Positions 36,014 through 45,082 of a DNA stretch of 64,000 bases are shown one piece after another. This DNA is from Qipengyuania pelagi (GTDB lineage: Bacteria; Pseudomonadota; Alphaproteobacteria; Sphingomonadales; Sphingomonadaceae), in NCBI RefSeq assembly GCF_009827295.1, contig NZ_WTYD01000001.1, positions 186,001-250,000 of the forward strand. The letters run 5' to 3'. Each line of letters begins with the position of its first letter. The stretch's first letter is position 1. The position numbers and the translations under genes were made by a program. The notes beneath the pieces were generated by a model that was given only the letters and a program-made list of their open reading frames with translations, was not told the DNA's origin and made no database searches.

Positions 36014-37300
36014 ATGCTGCTCGCGATCGCGATCTTCATTGCCACCATCACGCTGGTGATCTGGCAGCCGCGTGGGCTCGGCATCGGGTGGAGCGCGATC
36101 GGCGGAGCACTGCTGGCGCTTGCCACCGGCGTCATCTCACTCGCCGACATTCCAGTGGTGTGGAACATCATCTGGAATGCGACCGGCGCCTTCGTTGCGA
36201 TCATCCTCATCAGCCTCATCCTCGACCGGGCGGGATTCTTCGAGTGGGCCGCGCTCCATGTCGCACGATGGGGCCGCGGAAACGGGCGCATGCTGTTCGT
36301 GCTCGTGGTGCTGCTCGGTGCAGGCGTTGCGTCCATCTTCGCCAACGATGGGGCCGCGCTGATTCTAACCCCCATCGTGATCGCGATGCTCCGGGCGCTG
36401 GGCTACAATGCCAAGGCGACATTGGCCTTCGTCATGGCAGCGGGATTCATCTCCGATACTGCCAGCCTACCGTTGGTCGTCTCGAACCTTGTCAATATCG
36501 TGTCGGCCGACTTCTTCGACATTGGGTTCGGCGAGTATGCGCTGGTCATGGTGCCGGTCGATCTTGCCGCCATCGCGGCCACGCTAGTGGCTTTGATGCT
36601 GTTCTTCCGGAAGGACATTCCCGCCAGCTACCATGTCGCCCAGCTTCGCCTTCCTGCAGAGGCGATCCGCGACCGAGCGACCTTCCGCGCCGGATGGGTG
36701 GTGCTGGCATTGCTGCTGGTCGGCTTCTTCGTCCTCGATCCGCTCGGCGTTCCGATCAGCGCGGTCGCCGCCGTCGGCGCGCTGGCGCTGATCGCGATCG
36801 CCGCGCGCGGACGAGTCATTCCGACCGGCCAGGTGATCCGCGAGGCCCCCTGGCAGGTCGTGATCTTCTCACTCGGCATGTATCTGGTCGTTTACGGCAT
36901 GAGCAACGCCGGGCTCGCCGCCGCTATAGCGGAACTGCTCGAACGCTCGGCAGAGGGCGGTGTGTGGGGCGCTACCTTCGGGACGGGCATCCTGGCGGCC
37001 GTGCTTTCCTCAGGGATGAACAACATGCCAACCGTCCTCGTCGGCGCGCTGTCGATCGACGCTACGGGCGCCACCGGCCCCGTTCGCGACGCGATGATCT
37101 ACGCCAACGTAATCGGCTGCGACCTCGGGCCGAAGATCACCCCGATCGGTTCGCTCGCGACCCTGCTATGGCTGCATGTGCTGGGACAGAAGGGTGTGAA
37201 AATCGGCTGGGGCTATTACTTCCGCGTCGGCATCACGCTGACCACGCCGATCCTGCTGGTGACCTTGGCCGCGCTAGCTCTTCGCCTGACGCTGGCCTGA
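36014..37300 (+). CDS. arsB: Arsenite efflux permease ArsB
   Basis: 428 residues, 11-12 membrane segments, starting [21 protein letters not shown] as ArsB proteins do. Diagnostic stretches are [22 protein letters not shown] and [18 protein letters not shown] and a conserved [19 protein letters not shown] near the end. Exports As(III)/Sb(III), alone or with ArsA. No ArsR, ArsC or ArsA gene is nearby. Start codon is only 12 bases from that of dctD on the other strand and no ribosome site is evident. arsH follows after 16 bases. Confidence 0.94.
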   Translation: MLLAIAIFIATITLVIWQPRGLGIGWSAIGGALLALATGVISLADIPVVWNIIWNATGAFVAIILISLILDRAGFFEWAALHVARWGRGNGRMLFVLVVLLGAGVASIFANDGAALILTPIVIAMLRALGYNAKATLAFVMAAGFISDTASLPLVVSNLVNIVSADFFDIGFGEYALVMVPVDLAAIAATLVALMLFFRKDIPASYHVAQLRLPAEAIRDRATFRAGWVVLALLLVGFFVLDPLGVPISAVAAVGALALIAIAARGRVIPTGQVIREAPWQVVIFSLGMYLVVYGMSNAGLAAAIAELLERSAEGGVWGATFGTGILAAVLSSGMNNMPTVLVGALSIDATGATGPVRDAMIYANVIGCDLGPKITPIGSLATLLWLHVLGQKGVKIGWGYYFRVGITLTTPILLVTLAALALRLTLA

Positions 37301-37316
37301 TCTACGGAGCTCGCTC

Positions 37317-38066
37317 ATGTCCCGTTTACGCCCACTCACCGATCCCGACACCTTCCCGTCGCTCGACCCCGCCTTCATCCATGCCCGCCCTGCCGTTGGT
37401 CTTGGCGCCGACCAGCCGCCGCCGCGAATCCTGCTGCTCTACGGCTCCCTGCGGGAGCGCTCGTATTCGCGTCTCGCGGTCGAGGAAGCCGCGCGACTGC
37501 TCCAGCTGTTTGGCGCTGAGACGCGCATCTTCGATCCCTCCGATCTGCCGCTGCCTGACCAGATCGGCGGTGACGACCATCCTGCCGTCCACGAACTGCG
37601 CGAGCACGCCTTCTGGTCCGACGGCATGGTGTGGTGCAGCCCGGAGCGGCACGGCCAGATCACCGGCATCATGAAGACCCAGATCGATCACCTGCCGCTC
37701 AGCATCGGGGGAATGCGCCCTACCCAAGGGCGGACGCTGGCAGTCATGCAGGTGTCGGCGGGCTCACAGTCCTTCAACACCGTCAACACGCTGCGTCTGC
37801 TCGGCCGCTGGATGCGGATGTTCACCATTCCAAACCAGTCCAGCGTGCCTAAGGCATACGAGGAGTTCGACGGGGCGGGCAGGATGAAACCCTCGCCGCT
37901 CTACGACCGCATCGTGGACGTCATGGAGGAGCTCGTCCGCTTCACGGTGCTGCTGCGGCCGCACGCCGAACAGTTGGTCGACCGCTACTCGGAACGCAAG
38001 GAAGCAGGTCGCGCCATCGATCCACAAAAGGACATATCGGCGATTGCCTTGAACCCCTCATCTTGA
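37317..38066 (+). CDS. arsH: Arsenical resistance flavoprotein ArsH
   Basis: 249 residues, NADPH-dependent FMN reductase fold. FMN phosphate loop [42 protein letters not shown] and [22 protein letters not shown] are ArsH hallmarks. Family role: oxidises trivalent methylated arsenicals and reduces Cr(VI) or quinones. GGAG lies about 7 bases before ATG. Cotranscribed with arsB. Confidence 0.95.
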   Translation: MSRLRPLTDPDTFPSLDPAFIHARPAVGLGADQPPPRILLLYGSLRERSYSRLAVEEAARLLQLFGAETRIFDPSDLPLPDQIGGDDHPAVHELREHAFWSDGMVWCSPERHGQITGIMKTQIDHLPLSIGGMRPTQGRTLAVMQVSAGSQSFNTVNTLRLLGRWMRMFTIPNQSSVPKAYEEFDGAGRMKPSPLYDRIVDVMEELVRFTVLLRPHAEQLVDRYSERKEAGRAIDPQKDISAIALNPSS

Positions 38067-38219
38067 TGGAGTTCGATGAGTGGTGCGCTGCCAATACCGC
38101 TAGACATCATGTAACATAGGCCCGGCGGTTTACCGAAATCCCGCCGCCCATTTCAGTTACCCAACGCTCTCTGCGCGGGCTCCCGTTGGGAGTTCGCACA
38201 CGATACCAAGGTTATATAG

Positions 38220-39371
38220 ATGAACGAATCGAGCCACCGACTATCGCGTGACCTCGGCATAGGAGGCGCGATCATGATGGGCCTCGGCTCGATGGTCGGA
38301 ACCGGCGTATTCGTCAGCATCGGTATCGCCGCTGGGGTTGCTGGCCCATCGGTCCTCCTGGCGATCGCGCTTGCCGCGCTGGTTGCGACCTGCAACGCCC
38401 TGTCGAGCGCGCAGCTCGCCGCCAGTCACCCCGTGAGTGGTGGCACTTATGAATACGGTTATCGCTACCTCAACCCGCGCCTCGGGCTCACCGCAGGCTG
38501 GATGTTCCTCTGTGCGAAATCGGCTTCCGCCGCCACCGCAGCGCTGGGTTTCGCAGGCTATGCGCTGCCGATGGCAGGCGGAGGTGCGGCGGCAATGCCT
38601 TGGGTCGCGATGGGTTCGGTCTTGTTTTTCACGCTTTTGGTGCTCGCTGGAATCAAGCGCTCAAGCTGGGTGAATATCGCAATCGTTTCGGTGACGCTCG
38701 CGGCGCTGGGCGGCTTCATCCTCTTCGGTTCTCCGAGTGCGTTCGCAACCGGTAGTTCAAATTGGACGCCCTTTTTCTCGGACCGTGAAGAATCTCCAGC
38801 ATCGGCGTTCCTCTATGCGTCAGCGCTAATGTTCGTTGCCTTCACGGGCTACGGTCGCATTGCCACTCTTGGCGAGGAGGTGCGGGAGCCGCATCGGACG
38901 ATCCCCCGGGCCATCATCGTCACGGTTGCGGTGACGGCGGCCCTCTACATATGCGTGGCGGCGGTGGTCGTGGGCATCGTTGGAACTGCCGTTTTTGCGG
39001 ACGCGCCGGACCGGCAGGCAACTACCCTCCAGACCGCCGCCACCGCCATGGGGTCGCGTTCGCTTGCCTTGTTGGTGGCAATAGGCGCTATCACTGCGAT
39101 GCTTGGCGTGTTGCTGAACCTGATCCTCGGACTGTCGCGCGTGGTGCTCGCCATGGGGCGACGAGGCGATATTCCGCCAGTCTTCGGCCGATTGACCGAA
39201 GCGGAAAAGGAACCAGCTTCTGCAGTCATACTGGTTGGTGTGCTCGTAACCGGGCTGGCAGCAATTGGCAGCGTCGAGACGGTCTGGGCGTTCAGCGCCT
39301 TCACGGTCCTGATCTATTACGCGATCTCCAACCTCGCGGCGCTGCGCCTGCCCGACGATCAGCGGCTATAA
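38220..39371 (+). CDS. APC-family amino acid permease, C-terminally shortened
   Basis: 383 residues. TM1 reads GIGGAIMMGLGSMVGTGVFVSIGIAAG, the unwound GSMVGTG substrate motif of the APC family; about 10 membrane segments are visible. Relatives are usually 430-470 residues and continue past the point where this one stops (after ALRLPDDQRL). The DNA immediately downstream switches to fragments of unrelated genes, so the end was probably lost by recombination. It may be non-functional. Confidence 0.8.
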   Translation: MNESSHRLSRDLGIGGAIMMGLGSMVGTGVFVSIGIAAGVAGPSVLLAIALAALVATCNALSSAQLAASHPVSGGTYEYGYRYLNPRLGLTAGWMFLCAKSASAATAALGFAGYALPMAGGGAAAMPWVAMGSVLFFTLLVLAGIKRSSWVNIAIVSVTLAALGGFILFGSPSAFATGSSNWTPFFSDREESPASAFLYASALMFVAFTGYGRIATLGEEVREPHRTIPRAIIVTVAVTAALYICVAAVVVGIVGTAVFADAPDRQATTLQTAATAMGSRSLALLVAIGAITAMLGVLLNLILGLSRVVLAMGRRGDIPPVFGRLTEAEKEPASAVILVGVLVTGLAAIGSVETVWAFSAFTVLIYYAISNLAALRLPDDQRL

Positions 39372-39383
39372 ACCTATTGCCGC

Positions 39384-39458
39384 GTGCACAAGCTCACCGA
39401 GACCACTTTCGTGCGCTGGCTCGACGTGCTGACGGACAGGAAAGCGGCCAAAATCCGG
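39384..39458 (+). pseudogene. RelE/HigB-like toxin fragment
   Basis: About 25 residues (KLTETTFVRWLDVLTDRKAA) match the start of addiction-module killer proteins of the RelE/HigB group. The match stops abruptly and IS66-like sequence follows in the same frame. No antitoxin gene is present. Confidence 0.45.
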
Positions 39459-39459
39459 G

Positions 39460-39597
39460 TCGAACGCGGGGCGACCGAGCGTCGGTGCAAGCGCCGCCGC
39501 AAGGGCGGCAAGCTGACGACCGACCGCCGCAACCGTGTAGTGCAGGCGTATTGGGCGATGCATGTCGAGGCGCTCGAATGGAGCGGAATGACGGTAC
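39460..39597 (+). pseudogene. IS66-type accessory transposase (TnpA-like) fragment
   Basis: The translated stretch KLTTDRRNRVVQAYWAMHVE then ALEWSGMTV resembles the N-terminal helix-turn-helix region of IS66-family TnpA-like proteins. It ends where a carboxymuconolactone decarboxylase-like frame begins. Inverted terminal repeats were not found. Confidence 0.5.
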
Positions 39598-39876
39598 CCG
39601 TTCGCCGATATCTACGCACGGCCCGGTCTTGGCCTCCGCGAACGAGAGATCGCGACGATCGCAGCCCTTACGGCGATGGGCACGGCACAGCCCCAGTTGA
39701 AGGTCCACATCCAAGCCGGACTCAATGTCGGTCTTACGAAGAGCGAGATCGAGGAAATTATCATCCAGATGAGCGTGTATGCCGGATTTCCAGCAGCGTT
39801 GAACGGGATGCAAGCCGCCAAGGAAGTCTACTCGAGCTCGGATGCCAGCGAATTCGATCAGGATGAGCCTAATTGA
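39598..39876 (+). pseudogene. Carboxymuconolactone decarboxylase-family C-terminal fragment
   Basis: The frame from about 39598 reads [20 protein letters not shown] and then [35 protein letters not shown], the C-terminal half of a CMD/AhpD-like protein. The N-terminal half and its start are missing; the sequence upstream is IS66-like. An internal ATG at 39676 could still be read. Confidence 0.6.
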
Positions 39877-40206
39877 CGGCAGCTTGCGGTAAGGAATTCT
39901 GCCCAGGCGAATGTCCGCAACGGGGTGGAAAGCTTCCGGTCCGCTTTCAGGAGGCTAAGCCGCGAAAGCCGCCGTCGAGGCAAGTAGCAAGCCCCGGCAG
40001 CTACGCGCCCTCATTCCGGAAATTGAAGATACAGATCCAGATTTCGAAAGCCGACATTCTCCAAGGGCAAGGCAGACTGTTCGCGTAAGGCTTTTGACAA
40101 CACCAGATCAATGATCTAGCAGTTTGACTTCGGGCACTTATTCCGGCGCCCGGTAAGGCAATGCGCCCAAGTCCGGCTCGATGAGCTGTGTGCGAAGGAC
40201 GCGTTG
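39877..40206. other. Non-coding stretch before chrA
   Basis: 330 bases without a convincing gene. A 71-codon frame here has no recognisable features. It probably holds the chrA promoter and decayed sequence left by recombination; no clear repeat or RNA is seen. Confidence 0.6.
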
Positions 40207-41601
40207 ATGAATTCTCCCGCTAATTCAGGTTCCGTAGAACAAACTCCGATCCCGTTTTCCGATGGGGTGCGTGTCTGGGCGCGCATAGGCGCGTTGAGCT
40301 TTGGTGGGCCAGCCGGCCAGATCGCGGTGATGCACCGCATTCTAGTCGATGAAAAGCGCTGGATCGGCGAGAACCGGTTCCTGCATGCGCTCAATTACTG
40401 CATGCTCCTGCCCGGACCGGAAGCCATGCAGCTCGCCACCTATATTGGCTGGTTGCTCCACGGCGTTCGCGGTGGCCTCGTCGCAGGATGCCTGTTCGTC
40501 CTTCCCGGCTTCCTCAGCATTATGGCGCTTAGCGTGCTCTATGCCAGTTTTCAGGAGGCCAGCTTCGTCCAGGCGATTTTCTTCGGCATTAAGGCGGCGG
40601 TGCTCGCCATAGTCATCGAGGCCCTGCTGCGCATCGGGAAAAGGGCATTGAAAACTTGGCCCATGTATCTGATTGCCGCCGCAGCCTTCGTGGCGATATT
40701 CGCATTCGATGCACCTTTCCCGCTGATTATCGCGGCCGCCGCGCTGGTCGGTTTTCTTGGAGGGCATTTCGATCCTGCACGGTTTCTGGTCATTCGCGCC
40801 CGTGAAACGACCGAGGACGGGGAGAGCGAGCCGGAAGCCGTGCTTCATACAGGCGGTATGGCGAAAGCGCAGCCTACATGGCGCGGAGCAGTCCGCACGG
40901 CCTTGATCTGGGGCAGCATCTGGGCAGCTCCCATAATTGCGCTGATCCTTCTTGTTGGCCCAAATCACGTGTTCACGGAACTGGCGGTTTTCTTCTCCAA
41001 GCTCGCGGTCGTGACATTCGGGGGCGCGTATGCCGTGCTGGCCTATATGGCGCAGGAAGCCGTGCAGACGCATGGCTGGCTTGCCCCCGGTGAAATGCTC
41101 GATGGGTTGGGCATGGCGGAGACCACGCCGGGTCCACTGATCCAGGTCGTCCAATTCGTGGGGTTCATGGGGGGATATCGCGAAGCAGACATGTTAGGCC
41201 CGGTGGCTTCGGGCATCGCGGCTTCGGTCATCGTCACGTGGGTCACGTTCGTGCCGTGCTTCCTATGGATTTTCCTTGGTGCGCCATTTATCGAAAAACT
41301 GCGCGGCGTGAAGCTTCTGACAGCGGCGCTTTCGGCGGTGACGGCAGCAGTCGTCGGTGTGATCCTAAACCTTGCCATCTGGTTTGCGCTGCACGTTGCC
41401 TTCGCACGGCTTGACGAGGTTCGAGGTTACGGCGCACGCCTGCTCGTGCCGGACTTCGCCACGATCGACGTCGCCTCCGTCGTCATTGCCGCTGCGGCCC
41501 TGATCGCCATGCTGCGCTTCAAGATCGGGATGTTGCTCGTTCTCTTCGTGAGCGCACTCATTGGGTCGCTGTATTACCTCGCAATGATGGCTGGCACCTG
41601 A
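40207..41601 (+). CDS. chrA: Chromate efflux transporter ChrA (long form)
   Basis: 464 residues with two homologous CHR halves, each beginning with an FGGP/FGGA motif: LSFGGPAGQIAVMHRILVDE near residue 30 and VTFGGAYAVLAYMAQEAV in the second half; PGPEAMQLATYIGW and TPGPLIQVVQFVGF are the paired partner motifs. Exports chromate from the cytoplasm. It is 23 bases upstream of a DUF1259 gene, a pair often seen in chromate loci. No ChrB regulator is present. Confidence 0.94.
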   Translation: MNSPANSGSVEQTPIPFSDGVRVWARIGALSFGGPAGQIAVMHRILVDEKRWIGENRFLHALNYCMLLPGPEAMQLATYIGWLLHGVRGGLVAGCLFVLPGFLSIMALSVLYASFQEASFVQAIFFGIKAAVLAIVIEALLRIGKRALKTWPMYLIAAAAFVAIFAFDAPFPLIIAAAALVGFLGGHFDPARFLVIRARETTEDGESEPEAVLHTGGMAKAQPTWRGAVRTALIWGSIWAAPIIALILLVGPNHVFTELAVFFSKLAVVTFGGAYAVLAYMAQEAVQTHGWLAPGEMLDGLGMAETTPGPLIQVVQFVGFMGGYREADMLGPVASGIAASVIVTWVTFVPCFLWIFLGAPFIEKLRGVKLLTAALSAVTAAVVGVILNLAIWFALHVAFARLDEVRGYGARLLVPDFATIDVASVVIAAAALIAMLRFKIGMLLVLFVSALIGSLYYLAMMAGT

Positions 41602-41624
41602 AATCACATCCAAGGAGAACTAAG

Positions 41625-42542
41625 ATGAAGCAATTACGCAGAACATTGTTCGTCGGCGGCTTGGCTCTATCGCTATCAGCGATGTCGGCGGCTCTTCACG
41701 CGCAGGATAATCTCGGCAATCTCGAGGCACTGATTTTCGAGGCATCGCACTCGGAGGTCACCATGACCGACGATGGGGTCGCACGCATCGGTTGGACGCG
41801 CGCCGACGTGCCGGTGATGGTCGACGGCATGCGCCTCGATCCCCCGGCAGGTCTCGGCTCATGGGCTGCCTTCAAACCCGTCGATGGCGGAGTGATGGTC
41901 ATGGGCGACACGGTCGTATTCGAGGATGAGATAACAGCCGCGATGGACGCTGCCCTCGCCAACGGGTTGACCGTCACCGCGCTGCACAATCATTTCATAT
42001 TCGACGATCCGCCGGTCTATTTTATGCATATCGGCGGGCATGGGGAAACCGCCAAGATGGCAGCGGGTGTAAAAGCCGTCTGGGATGCCATCAAGGAAGT
42101 GCGCGCCGCCTCGCCGACGCCGCAGCGCAGTTTCGGTGGCATGACGCCGGATGCAAACGGCACGATCGAAGCCCTGGCGCTGAGCGAAATCTTGGGCACC
42201 GAGCCAAGCATCGCCGATGGTGTCGTGAAATACACCTTCGCTCGCCAAGGCCGCATGCACGGCGTTGAGATCGGTGGTTCGATGGGGCTTACGACCTGGG
42301 CGGCGTTCTCGGGCACCAACGACCTTGCCGCCGTGGATGGTGACTTCATCATGACCGAGGACGAAGTCCAGCCCGTGCTCCGCGCACTGCGCGAGCGGGA
42401 TATCCATATCGTAGCATTGCATAACCACATGATCGGCGGTGAACCGATGTTTTACTTCCTCCACTACTGGGGAGTGGGTCCAGCAAAAGAGCTTGCAGCG
42501 GCGATTGCTGCTGCCCGTAACGCACAGGCCGAAACCGGATAG
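41625..42542 (+). CDS. Secreted DUF1259-family protein
   Basis: 305 residues, ATG with AAGGAGA upstream. A signal peptide (GGLALSLSAMSAALHAQ) is followed by two DUF1259 repeats, each with an identical type of motif: VTALHNHFIFDDPPVYFMHI and IVALHNHMIGGEPMFYFLHY. The paired HNH plus downstream His suggest a metal site. Biochemical function unknown. Being downstream of chrA suggests a role in chromate tolerance in the periplasm. Confidence 0.88.
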   Translation: MKQLRRTLFVGGLALSLSAMSAALHAQDNLGNLEALIFEASHSEVTMTDDGVARIGWTRADVPVMVDGMRLDPPAGLGSWAAFKPVDGGVMVMGDTVVFEDEITAAMDAALANGLTVTALHNHFIFDDPPVYFMHIGGHGETAKMAAGVKAVWDAIKEVRAASPTPQRSFGGMTPDANGTIEALALSEILGTEPSIADGVVKYTFARQGRMHGVEIGGSMGLTTWAAFSGTNDLAAVDGDFIMTEDEVQPVLRALRERDIHIVALHNHMIGGEPMFYFLHYWGVGPAKELAAAIAAARNAQAETG

Positions 42543-43047
42543 GCGCAACCATTCCGATAAAAATCAGTAAGGCAGCGATCGCTTGCACCTCATTGCGACA
42601 GGCATTGTCTTCGAAATGGCCGGGACGTGAGTTATGTCGTTAACTTTACGGGGTTGCCTTTGAATGCGATTTGGGTTGCGAACGGATTGTCCGTTTCCTT
42701 AGGAAAACGCCCGAAACCAGACTGTCTCGAAGCGGCCCCAAAATGGCTGAAGCGCATAAGCTGAGTCGACGGCAGATATCGGGAAGCAGGAGGCTGTCTC
42801 ACATGGCCGCTTTGGCGTTGCAATCTGCTGGTCCGCTTCTGGCACAATCCACACTTGGTCTTAACGGCGAGAACTGGGGTGGTTTGCCGACAGGCTGCTT
42901 TTAGGATCTTGGGTTAAGGAAGCGGACGTTCACCCGATTGCGCAACTTCGGAATAGTTGCTGACTTCCGCGCATTATCTCGGTTCGGCGCAGTCGCTCAG
43001 CATCACCTATACGAGCATCGACGACGTATATTCGTGGGATTATCGCC
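42543..43047. other. Non-coding stretch in the island
   Basis: 505 bases with no supportable gene. A short hairpin (CGTTTCC/GGAAAACG near 42690-42710) is present. The frame just before 43048 (ending SITYTSIDDVYSWDYRLAY) might be the tail of a lost beta-strand protein. Nothing else is recognised. Confidence 0.5.
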
Positions 43048-43440
43048 TTGCATACTAAAAAAATTCTGAGTCTCGCGTTCGCCTTGGGCCTCGCATCCTG
43101 TGCGTCAGAAGAGGCGCCCGTTAACACCGCAGAAGAGCAATACCCATTCGACCGTCACGGCGCGTTGAGCGCCGCCGACGGAACGCCTGGCCAATCCGCT
43201 CTTGAGGGCGCAGAGGGCGTTCTCGGATATGAGCATGGCTGCCTTTTTGTCGAACGGGACGGGGGGCGTTCCGGTCTGATACTGCCGGCGAATTCTTCCT
43301 TCGATGGCCGCGTATTGCGCTACAGGAACCTTGAGCTCAAACTGGGTCAGAGACTGACCTTCACTGGCGATCTTCTCGCGACACCCGATCGCGGGGAATA
43401 CGGTTGCAAGTATGACGAGTTGCTGGAAGTCGCACCTTAG
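43048..43440 (+). CDS. Small hypothetical lipoprotein
   Basis: 130 residues starting with TTG. KKILSLAFALGLASC is a clean lipoprotein signal with lipobox LASC (Cys about 18). The mature part has paired Cys (HGCLFVERDG, YGCKYDELL) and a beta-rich pattern. No family recognised. It stands alone in the island; no ribosome site is obvious. Confidence 0.6.
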   Translation: MHTKKILSLAFALGLASCASEEAPVNTAEEQYPFDRHGALSAADGTPGQSALEGAEGVLGYEHGCLFVERDGGRSGLILPANSSFDGRVLRYRNLELKLGQRLTFTGDLLATPDRGEYGCKYDELLEVAP

Positions 43441-43902
43441 GGCGACTCCAATAAAGAGTGTTCCAAATCCGGTACTGAAAGGCAATTTTCTATGATCCGA
43501 AACCTAATTGTGGAAGGTCTACGAACGTCCTTTTTCGCGACATTCGACTTTCAGTGATCAAGGCAGGATAGCTGAGTTGGATCTTGGCCGGGGACATTTG
43601 CTAGATATTGTGCGAGGTCCCTGGGCCAAGAGAAACGAGGCCGAAGAAGTGTTCCGAAGCCGAGTAAATCGATGGATACAAAGCCCTCCGCTATTCAGAT
43701 TTCAGCGATCCAGAGGGAAACACGGTAGGGCTACTGGACGGAAACTGATGCGCGTTGCCAAGATGTCGTAAACGGCGTCGGCAGCGGAAGGTCCGGATTT
43801 GGTGATCATTCCGCCGGGCGGAGATGGCAAGAACGGGGTGGTTAGCCGACATACGTCATTGGCCTCTGGAAGGCTACGATCCAAGCTTGTATATTACCTG
43901 CA
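43441..43902. other. Intergenic stretch with a glyoxalase-like remnant
   Basis: 462 bases. A 24-codon tail (YSDFSDPEGNTVGLLDGN, 43668-43751) looks like the C-terminus of a VOC/glyoxalase protein, preceded by a stop in frame; fragments in other frames upstream (HLLDIVRGPWAKRNEAEEVF) may belong to the same decayed gene. The rest shows nothing. Confidence 0.4.
43668..43751 (+). pseudogene. VOC/glyoxalase-family C-terminal remnant
   Basis: Short in-frame tail with DPEGNTVGL, the typical last strand of glyoxalase/bleomycin-resistance proteins. No intact start or first half is present, so it is a decayed fragment. Confidence 0.35.
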
Positions 43903-44235
43903 ATGAAAGCTCGACACTTGTTTGAACGCATCCGCACTTTGTGGCCGGACTCCATCATTCTGACGAGCGATGCCAGTTCGGGCTCAGGAGACCCAATTTG
44001 GAGCGTTGTGCACTGCTACGACAGCTTGGAGCCCCAGATCGACCACGACGATTGGCTCGCGATAGGAGCGTGGTCGTTCCATCAAGCACTAACTGAACTT
44101 GCTCGGCTTAAACTCGAAAGTGGTTCTAAAATGGTGTTTCCAGCTGAGGTTTCACTCGAAGCTTTCGACGCGAACATGCGTGAAAATCTAACTGACGAGA
44201 CATGGCAGGAAGAACGCTCACGCTACGGACATTGA
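43903..44235 (+). CDS. Hypothetical protein
   Basis: 110 residues, ATG 43903. Soluble, Trp- and Glu-rich (HDDWLAIGAWSFHQALTELARL), no signal or membrane segment. I recognise no family. It ends where an IS3 terminal repeat begins, so it may be cut at its 3' end. Confidence 0.55.
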   Translation: MKARHLFERIRTLWPDSIILTSDASSGSGDPIWSVVHCYDSLEPQIDHDDWLAIGAWSFHQALTELARLKLESGSKMVFPAEVSLEAFDANMRENLTDETWQEERSRYGH

Positions 44236-44483
44236 TGAATAGCCCCTAGTTTTCTAGACGCCCTCGGTGCTCATCATCTGCTGCCGTTCGAACTCTACGG
44301 GTGACAGCATCCCGTTTCTCACATGCTTGCGTATCGGGTTGTAGAACATCTCGATGTAATCGAACACATCCTGTCTGGCCTCGTCTCGTGAGCGATAGGT
44401 CCGCCGCCGGACGCGTTCGCGTTTGAGCAGGTTGAAGAAGCTCTCGACCACTGCGTTGTCATGGCAGTTGCCACGCCGAGCGG
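44236..44483 (-). mobile_element. IS3-family right-end fragment
   Basis: Contains the last 76 codons of an OrfB integrase (NCHDNAVVESFFNLLKRE, which holds the final Glu of the DDE triad, to MLSPVEFERQQM) plus a likely terminal repeat TGAATAGCCCCTAGTTTTC starting about 44236. The rest of the element is absent. Its left break is fused to the C-terminal end of the island integrase at about 44480. Confidence 0.8.
44254..44480 (-). pseudogene. IS3 OrfB transposase, C-terminal remnant
   Basis: Frame reading GNCHDNAVVESFFNLLKRER, then RRRTYRSRDEARQDVFDYIE and ending MMSTEGV. The catalytic Asp residues and the OrfA part are missing, so it cannot work as a transposase. Confidence 0.8.
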
Positions 44484-44549
44484 AAGCCGTGAACCGTGCA
44501 ACTCTCTTTCATCTCGCGCAGCAGCTTGGTCAGCGTCATATCGGACATC
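44478..44549 (-). pseudogene. Island integrase, C-terminal piece (truncated)
   Basis: Minus-strand frame reads KAMSDMTLTKLLREMKES and then HGFRSAW, including the HxxR box of tyrosine recombinases. It breaks into IS3 sequence after RSAW, so the catalytic Tyr is lost. It would follow on in frame from the inverted core if that were turned back. Confidence 0.75.
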
Positions 44550-44556
44550 GCCTTCC
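44550..44556. repeat. Left 7-bp inverted repeat at integrase inversion breakpoint
   Basis: GCCTTCC, reverse complement of GGAAGGC at 45076-45082. It is the point where integrase coding switches strand. Confidence 0.75.
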
Positions 44557-45075
44557 CCCATCTTGGCAATGTGCAGGTCAATGACATCACGGGACCGATG
44601 ATCCGCAATGTGCTGGCCGAGATCTGGCTGGCAAAGCCTGAGACGGCGCGCCGGGTGCGCCAGCGGATCGGGACCGTGCTCGACTGGGCTTATGCTTCGG
44701 GATACCGGGACAGCGAGGCGCCCATGCGCGCGATCAGCAAGGGCCTGCCGCGCCAGCCGAAGAAGGAAGGCCACTTCGCGGCCATGGCTTATGCTAAGGT
44801 GCCTGACTTCATCCCGCGCCTGCGCGAGCGCGAGAGCTACAGCAGGCTGGCGCTGGAGTTTGCGATCCTGACCGCGGCCCGCTCAGGCGAAGTGCGCCAT
44901 GCGGTGTTCGAAGAGTTCGATCTGCGCGAGAAGCTCTGGACTATTCCCAAGGAGCGGATGAAAGCCAATCGCGAGCATGTCGTGCCGCTGTGCGATCGGG
45001 CAATACTGATCATCGAGCGCTGCATGGAACTGCGCGTGAGAAACTGCGAGCTCGTCTTTCCCGGCATGCGAGGGA
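44557..45075 (+). pseudogene. Island integrase, inverted central segment
   Basis: Plus-strand frame reads PHLGNVQVNDITGPMIRNVL through IWLAKPETARRVRQRIGTVL, ILTAARSGEVRHAVFEEF (box I catalytic Arg) to RNCELVFPGMRGR. This is the core-binding and first catalytic part of a P4-type integrase lying backwards relative to its own N- and C-terminal pieces. A 590-base open frame (44496-45086) covers it but is an accident of the inversion. Confidence 0.85.
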
Positions 45076-45082
45076 GGAAGGC
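45076..45082. repeat. Right 7-bp inverted repeat at integrase inversion breakpoint
   Basis: GGAAGGC, matching GCCTTCC at 44550-44556 in inverted orientation. Turning the 44557-45075 segment around restores one frame across both junctions. Confidence 0.75.

Noticed and set aside
42632..42904. Small frames of 71-77 codons on both strands in the island gap
   Set aside because: No ribosome sites, no recognised motifs, and they overlap each other antisense.
43508..43771. 87-codon plus-strand frame
   Set aside because: It crosses a decayed glyoxalase-like region in another frame and shows no protein features.
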